Part shown: positions 34,307-43,934 of the stretch, piece after piece | Layout: the number at the start of each line of letters is the position of its first letter | How positions within the stretch are numbered: position 1 is the first letter of the stretch | The notes under the pieces: generated by a model | Database searches by the model: none | What the model saw: the letters and a program-made list of their open reading frames with translations, nothing else | Told to the model about the DNA's origin: nothing | From: Streptomyces fagopyri | GTDB taxonomy: Bacteria; Actinomycetota; Actinomycetes; Streptomycetales; Streptomycetaceae | DNA: 64,000 nucleotides | Assembly: GCF_009498275.1 (NCBI RefSeq) | Contig: NZ_CP045643.1 | Coordinates: 5,952,001-6,016,000 of the forward strand | Direction: 5' to 3' | Translations under genes and position numbers: made by a program

Positions 34307-35949
34307 CTCTCCTTCTGCAGTACGGACAGCGCGGCGATGAGTTCGGACTGGGGCTCGGGATGGACGTCGAGGGCGTCGAGCGGGGCCAGGCGCCGCTCGC
34401 GCTCGGTGTGCAACGTCTCGTCGAGGAGCTCGGTGAGGAGGTGCCCGCCCCGTTCGCGCAGCCGCAGGGCACCCTGCGCGCCGATCCGGTCGGCGAGCTG
34501 CTCACCCGCGGCGCTCGCTCTGCGGCCGCCCAGGAGCGTGGTGGCGACCAGCGCGGCGACGGCCTCGGCGTCCGGGGCCGCGCTCTTGTCGAGGTGACGG
34601 ACCTCCTCCTCGGCGTACTCCTCCAGGACCCGCCGCCACCGTCGTACGGCCACCCCGATCCGATGTTCGGGGCTCTCCAGGGTCGGATCGCGGTCCGTCA
34701 GCTCCGCCACTCCCGCGCCCGGTTCGCGGCGCCAGGCCTCGTCCACGCGCTCGTCGGCGGCCGTGACCGTGCACAGCATCAAGGCGCCAAGACTCTCGAC
34801 GAGCGAGTCGAGCAACTCGCCGGCGGTGCAGTCCAGCGGATAGGCGCGCCAGCGCTTGAGCGCGTCCCCGGCGAGCACGGCGCCGGCCTGCAAACGCCCC
34901 TGCACGCGCGCGTGCTCCCTGTCGTACGCCCCGTCGACGGCCGCGGTGAGCCGCAGCGCGGCGGCGTACTGTGCCGCGGCGGCGCTCGCCAGTTCCGGCA
35001 TCCGGACCTTCAGGGAGTCGAGGACCCCGTGGGCGGTACGGGCCATCGCCTGGCGTCTGGCGCCGGAGTCCTGCGTCTGGTGCACGAGCCACGTGCGCAA
35101 CGGCGCGACGGCGGAGGCGGGCAGCAGGCCGCCGCCCCACGCCGACTCGGGCAGCTCGGGCACCGTGAAGCGGGGCACCTCGCCGAGCCCGGCCTTGGTC
35201 AGCAGGGCGCCGTACTGCCGCGAGACCTCGGACACCATCTGGTGGGGCACCCGGTCGAGGACGGTGACCAGGGTCGCTCTGTGCTCCTTGGCGGTGCGCA
35301 GGAGATGCCAGGGCACGGCGTCGGCGTACCGCGCGGCCGTGGTCACCATGACCCAGATGTCGGCCGCGCTGATCAGTTCGGCGGCGAGTACGCGGTTGTC
35401 GGCGACGAGGGAGTCGACGTCGGGGGCGTCGAGCAGGGCGATGCCGCGGGGGAGCGTGTCGACGGTCTCGACCCGCAGCACCCGTTCGCCGCGCTCGACG
35501 GGCGCGGGCAGGTCGTCGCCGGGCTCCTGGTGGGGCATCCACACGCGGGTGAGGTCGGGCAGCACCCGCATTCCGCTGAACCAGTGATGATCCTCCGGAT
35601 GGCACACCAGGACGGGTGTACGGGTCGTCGGCCGCAGCACTCCGGCCTCGCTGACCCGGCGCCCCACAAGGGAGTTGACGAGGGTGGATTTGCCCGCACC
35701 GGTGGATCCGCCGATCACGGCCAGAAGTGGCGCTTCGGGGTCCCTCAAGCGGGGCACCAAATAGTCGTTGAGCTGTGCGAGCAGTTCGTCGCGGTTGGCA
35801 CGCGCGCGTGGAGCCCCCGCCAGGGGCAGCGGGAAGCGTGCGGCGGCGACACGGTCGCGCAGGGCGGAGAGTGCGTCGAGCAGCTGGGGCCGTACGTCCA
35901 AGGTCACCACATGTGAAGAATGCCCAATTTTGGAGGCTTTCTGAAGCAT
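34303..35949 (-). CDS. dynamin-like GTPase, first gene of a pair
   Basis: This is a protein of about 548 residues. G1 is [10 protein letters not shown] (near residue 90), the G2 region is [10 protein letters not shown]3 is LLDAPDVDS, and a helical effector region follows. No clear transmembrane helix is seen. The start is uncertain: ATG 35949 has AGGTG seven bases upstream, while GTG at 35910 or 35907 would begin at the conserved [20 protein letters not shown]. Its stop overlaps the next GTPase gene (ATGA), giving a translationally coupled GTPase pair. In Streptomyces a different pair, DynA/DynB, acts at sporulation septa; this one is distinct in sequence plan, and its role is not known to me. 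Confidence 0.85.
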   Translation of the reverse strand: MLQKASKIGHSSHVVTLDVRPQLLDALSALRDRVAAARFPLPLAGAPRARANRDELLAQLNDYLVPRLRDPEAPLLAVIGGSTGAGKSTLVNSLVGRRVSEAGVLRPTTRTPVLVCHPEDHHWFSGMRVLPDLTRVWMPHQEPGDDLPAPVERGERVLRVETVDTLPRGIALLDAPDVDSLVADNRVLAAELISAADIWVMVTTAARYADAVPWHLLRTAKEHRATLVTVLDRVPHQMVSEVSRQYGALLTKAGLGEVPRFTVPELPESAWGGGLLPASAVAPLRTWLVHQTQDSGARRQAMARTAHGVLDSLKVRMPELASAAAAQYAAALRLTAAVDGAYDREHARVQGRLQAGAVLAGDALKRWRAYPLDCTAGELLDSLVESLGALMLCTVTAADERVDEAWRREPGAGVAELTDRDPTLESPEHRIGVAVRRWRRVLEEYAEEEVRHLDKSAAPDAEAVAALVATTLLGGRRASAAGEQLADRIGAQGALRLRERGGHLLTELLDETLHTERERRLAPLDALDVHPEPQSELIAALSVLQKER

Positions 35950-36220
35950 ATGGCCACACCTGCGCGCCGAGAGGATATATGGGGCGGAAGGGGCGACTGG
36001 GGTGCAGGCATAACGAGTGCACAACACCCGGGGCGCCGGGCGCCAAAAGCGGTGCATGATTCGTACCTGCCTGCGATTATCAGGACCGCTTCACTGAACC
36101 TCCACATTGAGCCACGGAGGCGAAGCGCGAGGGACAAGGACTCGGGAGCCCTATCCTTGTCCCCGACAAGGTCACGGATCGGCCCACACCCGGGCACTGC
36201 GACACCGGCCACCACACCCG

Positions 36221-36293
36221 GCCCCCGTAGCTCAGTGGATAGAGCAGGCGCCTTCTAAGCGCTTGGCCGCAGGTTCGAGTCCTGCCGGGGGCG
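36221..36293 (+). tRNA. tRNA-Arg (anticodon TCT)
   Basis: A complete cloverleaf is visible. The acceptor arms are GCCCCCG (36221-36227) and CGGGGGC (36286-36292) plus discriminator G. The D stem is GCTC/GAGC. The anticodon stem GGCGC/GCGCT holds the loop CTTCTAA, giving anticodon TCT, and the T arm is GCAGG-TTCGAGT-CCTGC. The 3' CCA is not encoded. It reads AGA, a very rare codon in this GC-rich genome. Such tRNA genes are common integration sites, and an integrase remnant lies just downstream. Confidence 0.97.
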
Positions 36294-36302
36294 CAAGTCT
36301 CC

Positions 36303-36327
36303 GCCCTCCCCCTTGGGAGGGCTTTTT
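36303..36327 (+). terminator. intrinsic terminator of tRNA-Arg
   Basis: GCCCTCCC (36303-36310), loop CCTT, GGGAGGGC (36315-36322) and then five T. This is a textbook hairpin with U tract ten bases after the tRNA. Confidence 0.9.
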
Positions 36328-36472
36328 GCAGGTCAGGGCATGTTTCCCTTGGACCGACGAAGCCCCGAACGCCTCCCCGGTGATCAAGGGGATGGTCCTG
36401 GGCCGTCCGGCTGTCACCGGGTTTTCGCGGGTGGCCCTGTCGCATACGTGTCGAAGTTTTCGGCGGGAAGCC

Positions 36473-36880
36473 TCAGCCCGCGGCGGGCGGTTCGGGGAGA
36501 TCTCCCGCGGCTTCGAGGCGTCGTTTCAGGTCAGGAAGCTGCCCCTCCACGCACCGGGCGTAGGTCGCCGGGAGCACCGGGACACTGTTGCCGGCCCAGT
36601 CCGCCACCTGTGCGGGTGGAATCCCGTCGTTGAGCCACTTGGTCAGGCGCGTGTGGCGGTTGTCGTACACGCGCCGTCCCGTGGGGGACTCGAAGACGTG
36701 TGGGGGCAGGACGGCCTTCCGTCGCCGGATCGCGTGCTTCATGACGACGTTGAGGATGCGGCGGTGCCGCTTCCTGGACCAGGCCGCCGCCTGTCTGCCG
36801 TCGAGGCGCGTGTCGACGGCTCTCGGGACCTCGTCGGCCCTCTCGGCGCCCTCCCGGGCCGAGACGGGCCGAGACGGGCC
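36473..36880 (-). pseudogene. tyrosine integrase, C-terminal remnant
   Basis: The minus-strand frame from about 36880 reads RLDGRQAAAWSRKRHRRILN, then VVMKHAIRR, and ends HTRLTKWLNDGIPPAQVADW, AGNSVPVLPATYARCVEGQ. These match the C-terminal half of actinophage/ICE tyrosine integrases (core-binding helix, then WLNxGxPPxQVAxWAGxS and the catalytic Tyr in ATYARC). The central catalytic Arg/Lys/HxxR portion between is missing or condensed, and an in-frame stop lies at 36911-36913 with no start. Position about 180 bases from tRNA-Arg supports past insertion of a mobile element at this tRNA. Confidence 0.8.
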
Positions 36881-36929
36881 GAGAGTTGCGTTCCACGCGC
36901 CTGAGGATGGTCACCACGTCGCGGGGGGC

Positions 36930-37015
36930 GTCCGTGAGCCGCGCGATCGCCGGGTATTTCTTGCCCCAGGAGTCGGCGAAGTCGGCGAACCGATCGAGTG
37001 CGGCCCGCGGCGACC
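36930..37015 (-). mobile_element. IS256-type transposase fragment
   Basis: The minus-strand frame gives RAALDRFADFADSWGKKYPAI then ARL, matching the segment of IS256-family transposases that precedes the LWxxxWxxFxPFLxF block (typically ...FAEKWGxKYPAIVKLW...). Only about 25 residues survive and the frame then runs into unrelated sequence next to the integrase remnant. No inverted repeats are found. It is a scrap of a second element. Confidence 0.6.
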
Positions 37016-37482
37016 GAGGAGGTGGTCCGGCCAGCCGTGTGCCACCGGTCCCTTGGCCGGTTCCTGCTCCAGCACGCCTTTCTCATCGCCAATACGAGAC
37101 CACCCGAAGCAGTCACGTCCGGGTACAGGTCATTCCGGTGGGTGCCCATATTCATCGGATTCCTTCGCAGGGGTGGCAATTCCCCTGTGAAGAGCCATTT
37201 TGCTGGTCGAGGCATGTTCGACCACCGACACCGAAAGCTGGGCCGTCGCGACGTGATCGCGGGGAGGAGCAGGTGCTGTTCGGTTGCCACCGGGTTTCGG
37301 CGGGTCGCCGTGGCGACTGCGTGTCGAAATTTCCGTAGGCGCGTCGGACGTCTTTCGTGTGATCCGGTAGGTCTCCAGCGGCCTTGATGCGTGTCCTGGC
37401 CCGTGAACGCCGCGTGGGCGGGGCCGCCGGCTGCGGTCCCACCCACACGGTGCTGTCCCGGGTGACCTCCCGGGGTGTGACG

Positions 37483-40400
37483 TCAGCGCAGGCCGAAGGC
37501 CCGGGTGATCGTCTGGGAGACGGTGTTGCCCGCGCTGTCCCGGGCGCCGACCCGGAGGGTGGCGAAACCGGCCGACCGCGGGGCGCGCAGGTTCGTCCGC
37601 CATCCGTCGCCGCACCGGCTCAGGTCGGTCCGCTGCCAGGTCGCACCGTCGTCGTACGAGACCTCGACGGACGGCTTCGCGATGGCGGCGGTGGTGCCCG
37701 GCAGGTGCGAGGCCGTCACCGTCAGCCCGGCGTGCCGGTCGGCCCGGCCGGACTTGTCGGTGTCCACGCCGTAGTCGAGCTGGATCAGCGGCAGTGACAC
37801 CGCCGACTCGCTGCCGGTGACCGCGGAGGTGAAGTTCCACTCGGTCAGCGTGTGCGTCGAGTACGGGGCGGTCCAGGCGGCACGGTCGTTGTCGAGGACC
37901 AGTCGGTAGGGCAGGCGCCCCGCACCGAGCCCGGGAACCTGCAGATACTCGGCGTTGCCCCAGTTGAGCTGCTGGTCGCCCTGGTACAGCGACATCCAGT
38001 CCTTGACGTCGAAGTTCGCGCCGGCCTCGCCGACATGGCCGGAGCCCGAGTCACCCCAGCCGGGCGCGGTGATGTACATCGTGTCGAGGTAGCGCACCGG
38101 CTGGTAGTTGAGCGGGCCCATGCGGGGCCGCTGGATCGGGCCGAACCAGCTGACCTTGCCGGTCTTGCGCGCCGGGAAGTGCAGCGGGTCGATCGAGTGC
38201 TGCCCGGTCTCGCCCTGGATGAAGGCGTCGTCCAGCCACGTGGTGCCGGCGGTGACCCAGTCGGTGCGCTCGCCCTGGGCGGGCGCGGTGAGCTGGTTGC
38301 CGACGGCCCAGCCCCGCCAGACGTCCGGACGGAACTCCATCGCCTTGCCCTGCCGGTAGTTCCGGAACGAGACGTTCACCCGGCCGAGGGTCTTGGAGTC
38401 CTCGCGCCACGTCGGGTCCGCGGGGACGGCACCTGTCCAGTGGTGCACGACGTCGTAGACGTAGTCGGTCGTGGGGTGCGAGGTGACCTTCAGGGACACC
38501 GCGCCGTGCCGGAGCGAGCCGATCAGGTCGGCGCCCTGGTCGGCGGTGAGCGTCGCCACCGTCACCGGGGCGGGGCTCGCCGGGCTCCAAGGGCTCTCGT
38601 CCCAGGGCTCCAGGCGGCCGACGCCGTCGTTGACGACGAGCAGCAGCCGGGCACCGGCCGCCGCGGCGGCCTCCGCCTGCGCCTGGATCCCTTCCGTGCC
38701 GGCACCGCGCACCACGACGGCCTTGCCGCGCACGTTCTGCCGCGCGAGCTCCTGGGCCGTGCCGTCGCCGGCGAAGACCGCCGTCAGGTTCCGGCTGCCG
38801 GCGGGCAGCGGTGTGGCGGCGCGCTTGACCAGCGGGTCGTTGAACGTCGTCGACTTCGTGCTCAGGGTCAGCGCCGGCTGCTCCAGGCGGAAGCGGGCGC
38901 CGGCCTCGAACTCGCCGTCGGTGACCTTCTTGCCGGTGGGGAGTGCCCAGACGCTGTCGTACGAGGGGTCGGGCAGCATCGACGTCTCCACCAGGCTGTC
39001 GGTGAAGGACCGGTGGGCGTCCAGGCGCGGCGCGACGGCGGTGGTCTGCTGCGGCACGCGCGCCAGGATCCGGCGGGCCTTGCGGCCGTCCAGCGTGACG
39101 GTGCGGTCCTGGTCCAGCTTCACGTCGTTGAAGGCGAGCAGCACCATGCCGAGCGAGCTCGGGCCTTCGGCGCCCTGCACGTCCCCGGTGAGCCAGCCGC
39201 TGTAGCTGCCGACGGGCAGCCGCGTCGTGCCGGTGCCGGACGCGTCGAGGTCCATCACCGTGAAGAGGTGCTCGGCGGTGAGGACGACCCGACCCGCCAG
39301 CGGCTTGCCCGCACGGTCCTTCGCGACGACGGTCAGATTCTGCCGCCGGCCCTCCCGGGCCGCGCCGATCAGGGTCCGGGCGCGGACGGCTCCGGTGCCG
39401 TCCGTACCGGTGATCATGGCGCTGACCGACTGGTCACCGGCCAGCTTGTCCAGATTCGCGGTGAGCGTGGCCGTGGCCGTGCCGTGCGCGGGCACGGTGA
39501 CGTGGTCGGCGGAGAGGCTGAACAACCCCGCCGGGACGGTGCCGTTGACCGCCAGGCTGAGGTTGGCCGGTGCGTCGCCGACGTTGGTGTACGTCACCGT
39601 CCGGGTGTCGGTCTGTCCCGGCTTCGGGGGCCAGGTGTAGAAGCCGGAGTAGGCGCTCGTGGTGGCGAAGACCGTGGAGTGCACGGCCGCGAGCGCGTCG
39701 AGCCGGCCGGCGCCCGCCTGGTACGGGGTGTACGCCGGGGTCGCCTTGGCGCTGCTGACCAGCGCCTCCTTGAGCTGGGCGCCCGTCCAGTCGGGGTGCT
39801 CGGAGGCGAGGAGTGCGGCGGCACCGGCGACGTGCGGCGTCGCCATCGACGTACCGCTCATCGTGGTGTAGTAGCCGGAGCCGCGCTTGTAGTGCGAGCG
39901 CGCCGCGACGATGTCGACGCCGGGCGCGGTGATCTCCGGCTTCAGCCCGCCGTCACCGTCACGCGGGCCCTGGCTGGAGAAGTCGGCGAGCGTGTCGGTG
40001 GAGTCGACGGCGCCGACGGTCAGCGCGGAGTCCGCGGTACCGGGGCTGCTGATGGAGTGCGGGCCACCGTTGCCCGCCGCGATCACGAACAACGCGCCTG
40101 TGTCATGGCTGAGTTGGTCGACGGCCTGGCTCATCGGGTCGGTCTTGTCACCGCCGCCGCCCAGGCTCATGCTGATGATCCTGGCCTTCTGGTCGCGAGC
40201 GGCCCACTCCATGCCCGCGATGATCCACGATTCCTGGCCGCTGCCCTCGGAGTTGAGTACCTTGCCGACGGCCAGCCGGGCGCCGGAGGCGACACCCCGC
40301 TCCTTGCCGTCGGAGGCGCTGCCCGTGCCGACGATGGTCGAGGCGACGTGCGTGCCGTGGCCGTTGAAGTCGGAGATGTCGTCCTCGCCGGGCACGAAGC

Positions 40401-41196
40401 TGGCGCTGTCGGACACCTGCCCGGCCAGGTCCGGGTGTTCGGCGTCCGCGCCGCTGTCGAGCATCGCGACCTTCACGCCCTGGCCGGTGTCGCCCTCCGC
40501 CCATACCTTCGGCGCGCCGATCTGGGCGGTGGAGTCGGCCAGGTCGGCCTTCACCTTGCCGTCGAGCCACACGTTGGCGACGCCGCCCGCGAAGGACGGC
40601 TTCGCGGACCGGGCCGCCGCGCCGGAACCCCCGGTGAGCGAGGACCAGAACTCCGGTGCCTGCCGGTGGTTCTGCGCGAGGGCCGCGCCCTGGATGCTGT
40701 CCAGGCGACGGACGCCGGTCGAGCCGGCCATCTTCGCCCGGGTGCGGGACTTGGCGGCGGCGTCGGTGTAGCGCACGATCAGCGGCAGCCGGGAGCTGTG
40801 CGCGTCGTCGTAGCCCTCGGCTATCAGCCGCGTCACGTTGAAGAGTTGCTTGTCGAGTCTGCCGGCGCTCACGTACGACAGGGCGGCGTCCGGGTAGACG
40901 TAGGTGGCGCCGTCCACGACAGCGCGGTGGAAGCCGGTGGTGGCTCCGCTCGCGGCCTGGAAGGAGCGCACGACGGTGCCGTCGGCGGCGGTTCCGATGG
41001 TGACCTTGTCACCCGTGATCAGGGTGACGGTGTGCGTGCCGGCAGCGACGGGGGTCTGGTGTGCGGCGTCGTTGTGCGACACCTCACCGACGGAGTACGC
41101 GGACACAGCGGCAGTCGCCGGTATGACGCCGAGTGTCAGCGCGGCCGCCACGGCGAGGGCGATCGGCCCGGGCCGGGGGATGGGAACCTTGGGCAA
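37483..41196 (-). CDS. large secreted subtilisin-like (S8) serine protease
   Basis: This is a 1237-residue exported peptidase. The start is TTG (41194-41196), supported by AGGAG six to seven bases upstream, followed by a signal peptide (PGPIALAVAAALTLGVIPATAA). A propeptide of about 200 residues precedes the catalytic domain. The triad is D247 (VAMLDSGAD), H280 (NGHGTHVAS) and S450 (MSGTSMATPHVAG), with oxyanion N376 (AAGNGGPH). Beta-sandwich domains follow, with a PA-like segment near residues 810-850 (GKAVVVRGAG, AGARLLLVVNDG). A C-terminal region of about 300 residues ends in an Ig-like fold (RVGARDSAGNTVSQTITRAFG). There is no sortase signal, so it is probably released. Targets are unknown. 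Confidence 0.92.
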   Translation of the reverse strand: MPKVPIPRPGPIALAVAAALTLGVIPATAAVSAYSVGEVSHNDAAHQTPVAAGTHTVTLITGDKVTIGTAADGTVVRSFQAASGATTGFHRAVVDGATYVYPDAALSYVSAGRLDKQLFNVTRLIAEGYDDAHSSRLPLIVRYTDAAAKSRTRAKMAGSTGVRRLDSIQGAALAQNHRQAPEFWSSLTGGSGAAARSAKPSFAGGVANVWLDGKVKADLADSTAQIGAPKVWAEGDTGQGVKVAMLDSGADAEHPDLAGQVSDSASFVPGEDDISDFNGHGTHVASTIVGTGSASDGKERGVASGARLAVGKVLNSEGSGQESWIIAGMEWAARDQKARIISMSLGGGGDKTDPMSQAVDQLSHDTGALFVIAAGNGGPHSISSPGTADSALTVGAVDSTDTLADFSSQGPRDGDGGLKPEITAPGVDIVAARSHYKRGSGYYTTMSGTSMATPHVAGAAALLASEHPDWTGAQLKEALVSSAKATPAYTPYQAGAGRLDALAAVHSTVFATTSAYSGFYTWPPKPGQTDTRTVTYTNVGDAPANLSLAVNGTVPAGLFSLSADHVTVPAHGTATATLTANLDKLAGDQSVSAMITGTDGTGAVRARTLIGAAREGRRQNLTVVAKDRAGKPLAGRVVLTAEHLFTVMDLDASGTGTTRLPVGSYSGWLTGDVQGAEGPSSLGMVLLAFNDVKLDQDRTVTLDGRKARRILARVPQQTTAVAPRLDAHRSFTDSLVETSMLPDPSYDSVWALPTGKKVTDGEFEAGARFRLEQPALTLSTKSTTFNDPLVKRAATPLPAGSRNLTAVFAGDGTAQELARQNVRGKAVVVRGAGTEGIQAQAEAAAAAGARLLLVVNDGVGRLEPWDESPWSPASPAPVTVATLTADQGADLIGSLRHGAVSLKVTSHPTTDYVYDVVHHWTGAVPADPTWREDSKTLGRVNVSFRNYRQGKAMEFRPDVWRGWAVGNQLTAPAQGERTDWVTAGTTWLDDAFIQGETGQHSIDPLHFPARKTGKVSWFGPIQRPRMGPLNYQPVRYLDTMYITAPGWGDSGSGHVGEAGANFDVKDWMSLYQGDQQLNWGNAEYLQVPGLGAGRLPYRLVLDNDRAAWTAPYSTHTLTEWNFTSAVTGSESAVSLPLIQLDYGVDTDKSGRADRHAGLTVTASHLPGTTAAIAKPSVEVSYDDGATWQRTDLSRCGDGWRTNLRAPRSAGFATLRVGARDSAGNTVSQTITRAFGLR

Positions 41197-41417
41197 GGAA
41201 GACTCCTGGGACGCGGCGAAGAGCGAAAGATCACTGGATCCTCCGGCCGCCCCCGCCGCCGTTCAAGGGGTCGCACACGTCACTCTTGCGCCATGACACA
41301 GTTGCGCCGCGAGCGGACGCGGTCGTCGGCCACCACGCGTCCGGGGGGACGGCGGGGGACCGCCCCATGAATTCGGTGCGTTGAGGGACACGGCGACGGG
41401 CCCGTGCGGATACGTCG

Positions 41418-41906
41418 ATGCCGCCGACGCCGACGCCACCGGACGACCCCGTCGGGGTTCAGCTGATCGAGATCATCGACGATCCCACCACGCCGGAAGG
41501 GGACCGGCTCGACGCGGCCATGGACCTGGGGTTCCACTCCGGTCCCCGGTTCCAACAGGCGATCTTCGAGATTCTGCGGCGGGAGGACTTCAGCAGCGTG
41601 CCGGCCCGGATGTGTGCGGGGTCGCCCCGGCACGAGCCGCAGCCCGGAGCCGCGCCCGTTGCGTGCCCGGTCGGGCGGGACGCACAACGGGAACTCACGC
41701 GGAACGGGAGCGCTGATCGCGCTCCGACCGTCCGGCACCGCCCCGGCTCCATCGGACCGCGCCTCATCCAGGTCAGTGGGTCGCCAGGTCGGCCGTCGTT
41801 CGCATACGGCGCCTTCCGGACCGGTGCTCCCATCCGGCAGGCATTCGGACGCCGGACGGGACCGTCCTGGGCAGGGCCGCGTGCGAAGGCCGACGCCAGC
41901 GGCTGA
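41418..41906 (+). pseudogene. small protein gene, probably truncated by frameshift
   Basis: The first 62 codons (to about 41603) look like a real protein: DDPVGVQLIEIIDDPTTPEG, DRLDAAMDLGFHSGPRFQQA and IFEILRREDFSS, with good codon bias and the feel of a HEAT-like immunity or repair helper protein. After SSVPARM the frame changes character to Arg/Pro/Gly-rich sequence typical of a wrong frame. No good ribosome site precedes the ATG at 41418. It is likely a decayed gene whose 3' part was lost. The remaining stretch to 42189 holds nothing I can support. Confidence 0.4.
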
Positions 41907-42189
41907 CGCCGACCTTCGGGAGTTCGCGCGGACACTGGGGTGTCTGGTCAGTGCTGACGCGGGGGAGGGGCTTTGGATGCCTGCCCGGTGCCAGAGTTGT
42001 TTCGCCGACCTCCAACCGCACACGGGAGTGGTTCAAGGGGCGCTGACGTCGTTGCCTGCCGAATGCCGGCCGAATGCCTGCGGGTCGAAGGCGGGTCGAA
42101 GGCGGGTCCGAAGGCGCCGGACGCCCGGACCCGGCAAGTCAGGGCCGCGTTCTCGCCCCGCCAAGTCGTGGGCGCGAGTCCTCACCCGG

Positions 42190-42232
42190 CGAGCCTGATC
42201 CGGCCGGTCCGGCCCGTGCCGGATCAGGCTCG
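42190..42232 (-). terminator. terminator of the DUF1876 gene
   Basis: A perfect 15-base stem, CGAGCCTGATCCGGC (42190-42204) and GCCGGATCAGGCTCG (42218-42232), encloses a 13-base loop, 12 bases after the stop of the minus-strand gene. Confidence 0.75.
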
Positions 42233-42244
42233 CCGGCCGGACCG

Positions 42245-42553
42245 TCACCGCAGTGGATGCGAGGTTCTTCCCGACGCCTCGTCGATCTCGTCGTGTGCCT
42301 TGGTCAGCAGTCTCATCGCCAGTTCGTTGAGCGCCCGTGCTCCCGCGACCTCCTCGCCGACCCTCGGCTGGTTCGAGTCGCTGGGGTGGCGGCTGGCGTA
42401 CCCGTGCGCGCGCACCTCGTTGCCGTCGGCGAGCCGCAGGAGGGCGGCGGCGCGCGTGCGGTGCTCGTCCTCCTCGAACTCCATCTCGACGTGCCAGCCG
42501 ACGGCGGTCCGTGCCTGCTGTCGTGTCGGCTTCATGTCTGTCGTCTGCGTCAT
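42245..42553 (-). CDS. DUF1876 domain protein
   Basis: This 102-residue cytoplasmic protein matches the actinobacterial DUF1876 family (dsRBD-like fold; VGWHVEMEFEEDEHRTRAAA, then LARGYASRHP-like and VGEEVAGARALNELAMRLL, then AHDEIDEASG). The function is unknown; relatives are often stress- or development-induced. ATG 42553 is chosen because GGAGGT lies seven bases upstream; two GTG codons at 42556 and 42562 fall inside the ribosome site region. Confidence 0.85.
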   Translation of the reverse strand: MTQTTDMKPTRQQARTAVGWHVEMEFEEDEHRTRAAALLRLADGNEVRAHGYASRHPSDSNQPRVGEEVAGARALNELAMRLLTKAHDEIDEASGRTSHPLR

Positions 42554-42776
42554 CACGATCACCTCCGGGGCCGACCCCAGCCCCTGCTACCCCAGCCCTA
42601 CCTTCCAGAGTGTGCTTCTTCGCCCCGCTCCGCACGGGGTGGGGCGAGATGTGAACACGCGGTAGTGGTTCGCGTACGGAGTGTCGCCACACCGGCGCGT
42701 CGCGGGAGGTGGCAGCCCGCCCCGCAGTCACCGGCCCACGTCGAGAACCGGAGGCCCACCGCGGGAAACGGGGCGC

Positions 42777-43352
42777 TCAGTGGAGCGCGACCTTGGCGGC
42801 CACGATGACCAGTCCGAGGACGAGGTTGACGGCGGCGACGGACACCACCGCGCCGTGAGAGGCGCCGGCCCGGATGACCATGACCGTGGCCCAGCCGACC
42901 TGCTGGGCCACGGCGACGCCCAGCGCGAGCCATCCCGCCCCTCCGGCCCCGAGCCCCAGGATCGGGCTGATGGCCACGGCGACGGCGGGCAGGAACGCCG
43001 CCTGCACGATCGGCCACTCACCGGCGCACACCCGGCGGATCTCCCCCCAGGTCACCGACCGATGCCGCAACCGGTTCCCGATGAACCGGACGTAGGCGTG
43101 CGCGGCCCAGAACACCACACCGGTACAGAGCAGCAGGGCCACGAGTTCGGCGCGCGGGTGCGGGCCCACCGCGCCGGCACCGGCCACCACCGAAGCGGCC
43201 AGCAGCGAGCCGTAGATCGCACCCGTGTAGTCGGTCCGGGACGTGTCCAGTGCCGGACCGGGGTGCGGTTCGTGTGCGGAGGCACGGTGTGCCACCGGTC
43301 CAGGATCACGTGCCACCGGACCAGGATCGCAAGAGAGTCCGGCTCCTGCCAT
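42777..43352 (-). CDS. integral membrane protein of unknown function
   Basis: This 191-residue frame has about five hydrophobic helices: IYGSLLAASVVAGAGAVG, LVALLLCTGVVFWAAHAYV, the AAFLPAVAVAISPILGLG region, WLALGVAVAQQVGWATVMV and VAAVNLVLGLVIVAAKVAL. A conserved-looking charged patch (RFIGNRLRHRSVTWGEIRRV) lies between helices 2 and 3. The N-terminal 35 residues are Pro/His-rich with a PGPVA repeat, so the true start may be later (for example near 43260). The family is unknown to me, and there is no partner gene. Confidence 0.7.
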   Translation of the reverse strand: MAGAGLSCDPGPVARDPGPVAHRASAHEPHPGPALDTSRTDYTGAIYGSLLAASVVAGAGAVGPHPRAELVALLLCTGVVFWAAHAYVRFIGNRLRHRSVTWGEIRRVCAGEWPIVQAAFLPAVAVAISPILGLGAGGAGWLALGVAVAQQVGWATVMVIRAGASHGAVVSVAAVNLVLGLVIVAAKVALH

Positions 43353-43679
43353 TTCGCGCCGTCGCGCGTTCCTGGGCGCGCGTCCGGCCGGCGACGCTCA
43401 GTGACGGTCCGGTGGCCGGCGGGGGCGGCCGAACCTCCAGGTCGCGGCCCCCTGATGAGACGCGTTTCCGACCGCGTAGGACCAGGCGCCATACGTCCCA
43501 ACTCGCACAACGTCGCTGTCCCCGGTCTGTGTGCGGTGGAGGAGAAAGTCAACTTCCTGGCGGGTCAACTCCACGGCGCTGCCGGGCGTGCCGCCCATCC
43601 GGACCGTCAGTTCTTGAGGGCTGATACCACCTGCGAGCGTATGCCGACTGCCACTAGGGTGCCGCATGGGGGGATCGAA
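43353..43679. other. intergenic gap, possible decayed minus-strand sequence
   Basis: 327 bases. A minus-strand frame at about 43398-43640 contains TRQEVDFLLHRTQTGDSD then VVRVGTYGAWSYAVGN, which weakly recalls the middle of small Streptomyces DUF6461-like proteins, but it breaks off without a proper end. I treat it as a likely remnant, not a gene. Confidence 0.3.
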
Positions 43680-43934
43680 ATGGCAGACAAGAGCAGTCGG
43701 TGGCATCACCCACGCTGGCACCTGATACAGGTGATACCGCTCATGATCTTTCTCGTCACCGCAGACGACACGATCACACGCTGCCTCCTGGCCTCCGGCC
43801 TCGTATTGGTGGGTGTCAATTATGGGAAAGCGCTGGCAGCGTGGTCCCGTGCCAAGACCGACTCGACCCTGACGCCAGCGGATGACACCAACAGTCGCGG
43901 ACGACGGCGGTCGAGCCTGGACCTCAGCGACTGA
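43680..43934 (+). CDS. small membrane protein of unknown function
   Basis: This is an 84-residue protein. ATG 43680 follows GGGGGG seven bases upstream. A hydrophobic region of about 45 residues could form two helices (LIQVIPLMIFLVTADDTI, RCLLASGLVLVGVNYG). It is flanked by a basic N-terminus (MADKSSRWHHPRWH) and a polar Arg/Ser/Asp-rich tail. Codon use is less G/C-biased than neighbours, hinting at acquired or poorly expressed DNA. The function is unknown. Confidence 0.6.
   Translation: MADKSSRWHHPRWHLIQVIPLMIFLVTADDTITRCLLASGLVLVGVNYGKALAAWSRAKTDSTLTPADDTNSRGRRRSSLDLSD

Larger units (their letters stand above)
36328..37480. repeat. mobile-element scar with two diverged copies of a ~150-base sequence
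   Basis: Two related stretches, about 36323-36470 and 37190-37340, share blocks in the same order. These are TTTTGCAGGTCAGGGCATGTT versus TTTTGCTGGTCGAGGCATGTT, then CACCGGGTTTTCGCGGGT versus CACCGGGTTTCGGCGGGT, then CGTGTCGAAGTTTTC versus CGTGTCGAAATTTCC. They flank the integrase and transposase scraps. They could be remnants of two successive integrations at the tRNA or of an old duplication. No intact gene is seen in the interval. Confidence 0.6.

Noticed and set aside
36328..37480. An intact prophage or ICE next to tRNA-Arg
   Set aside because: Only fragments of an integrase and a transposase remain; there are no structural, replication or transfer genes.
37852..41370. A very long open plus-strand frame (over 1100 codons) opposite the secreted protease
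   Set aside because: The minus strand has a signal peptide, ribosome site and full catalytic triad. The plus frame is Arg/Gly/Val/Ala-rich, as expected for the antisense of a high-GC gene, with no domain.
43398..43721. Minus-strand frame with a weak DUF6461-like segment
   Set aside because: Short weak resemblance, runs into Arg/Pro-rich sequence, and overlaps the upstream region of the 43680 gene.
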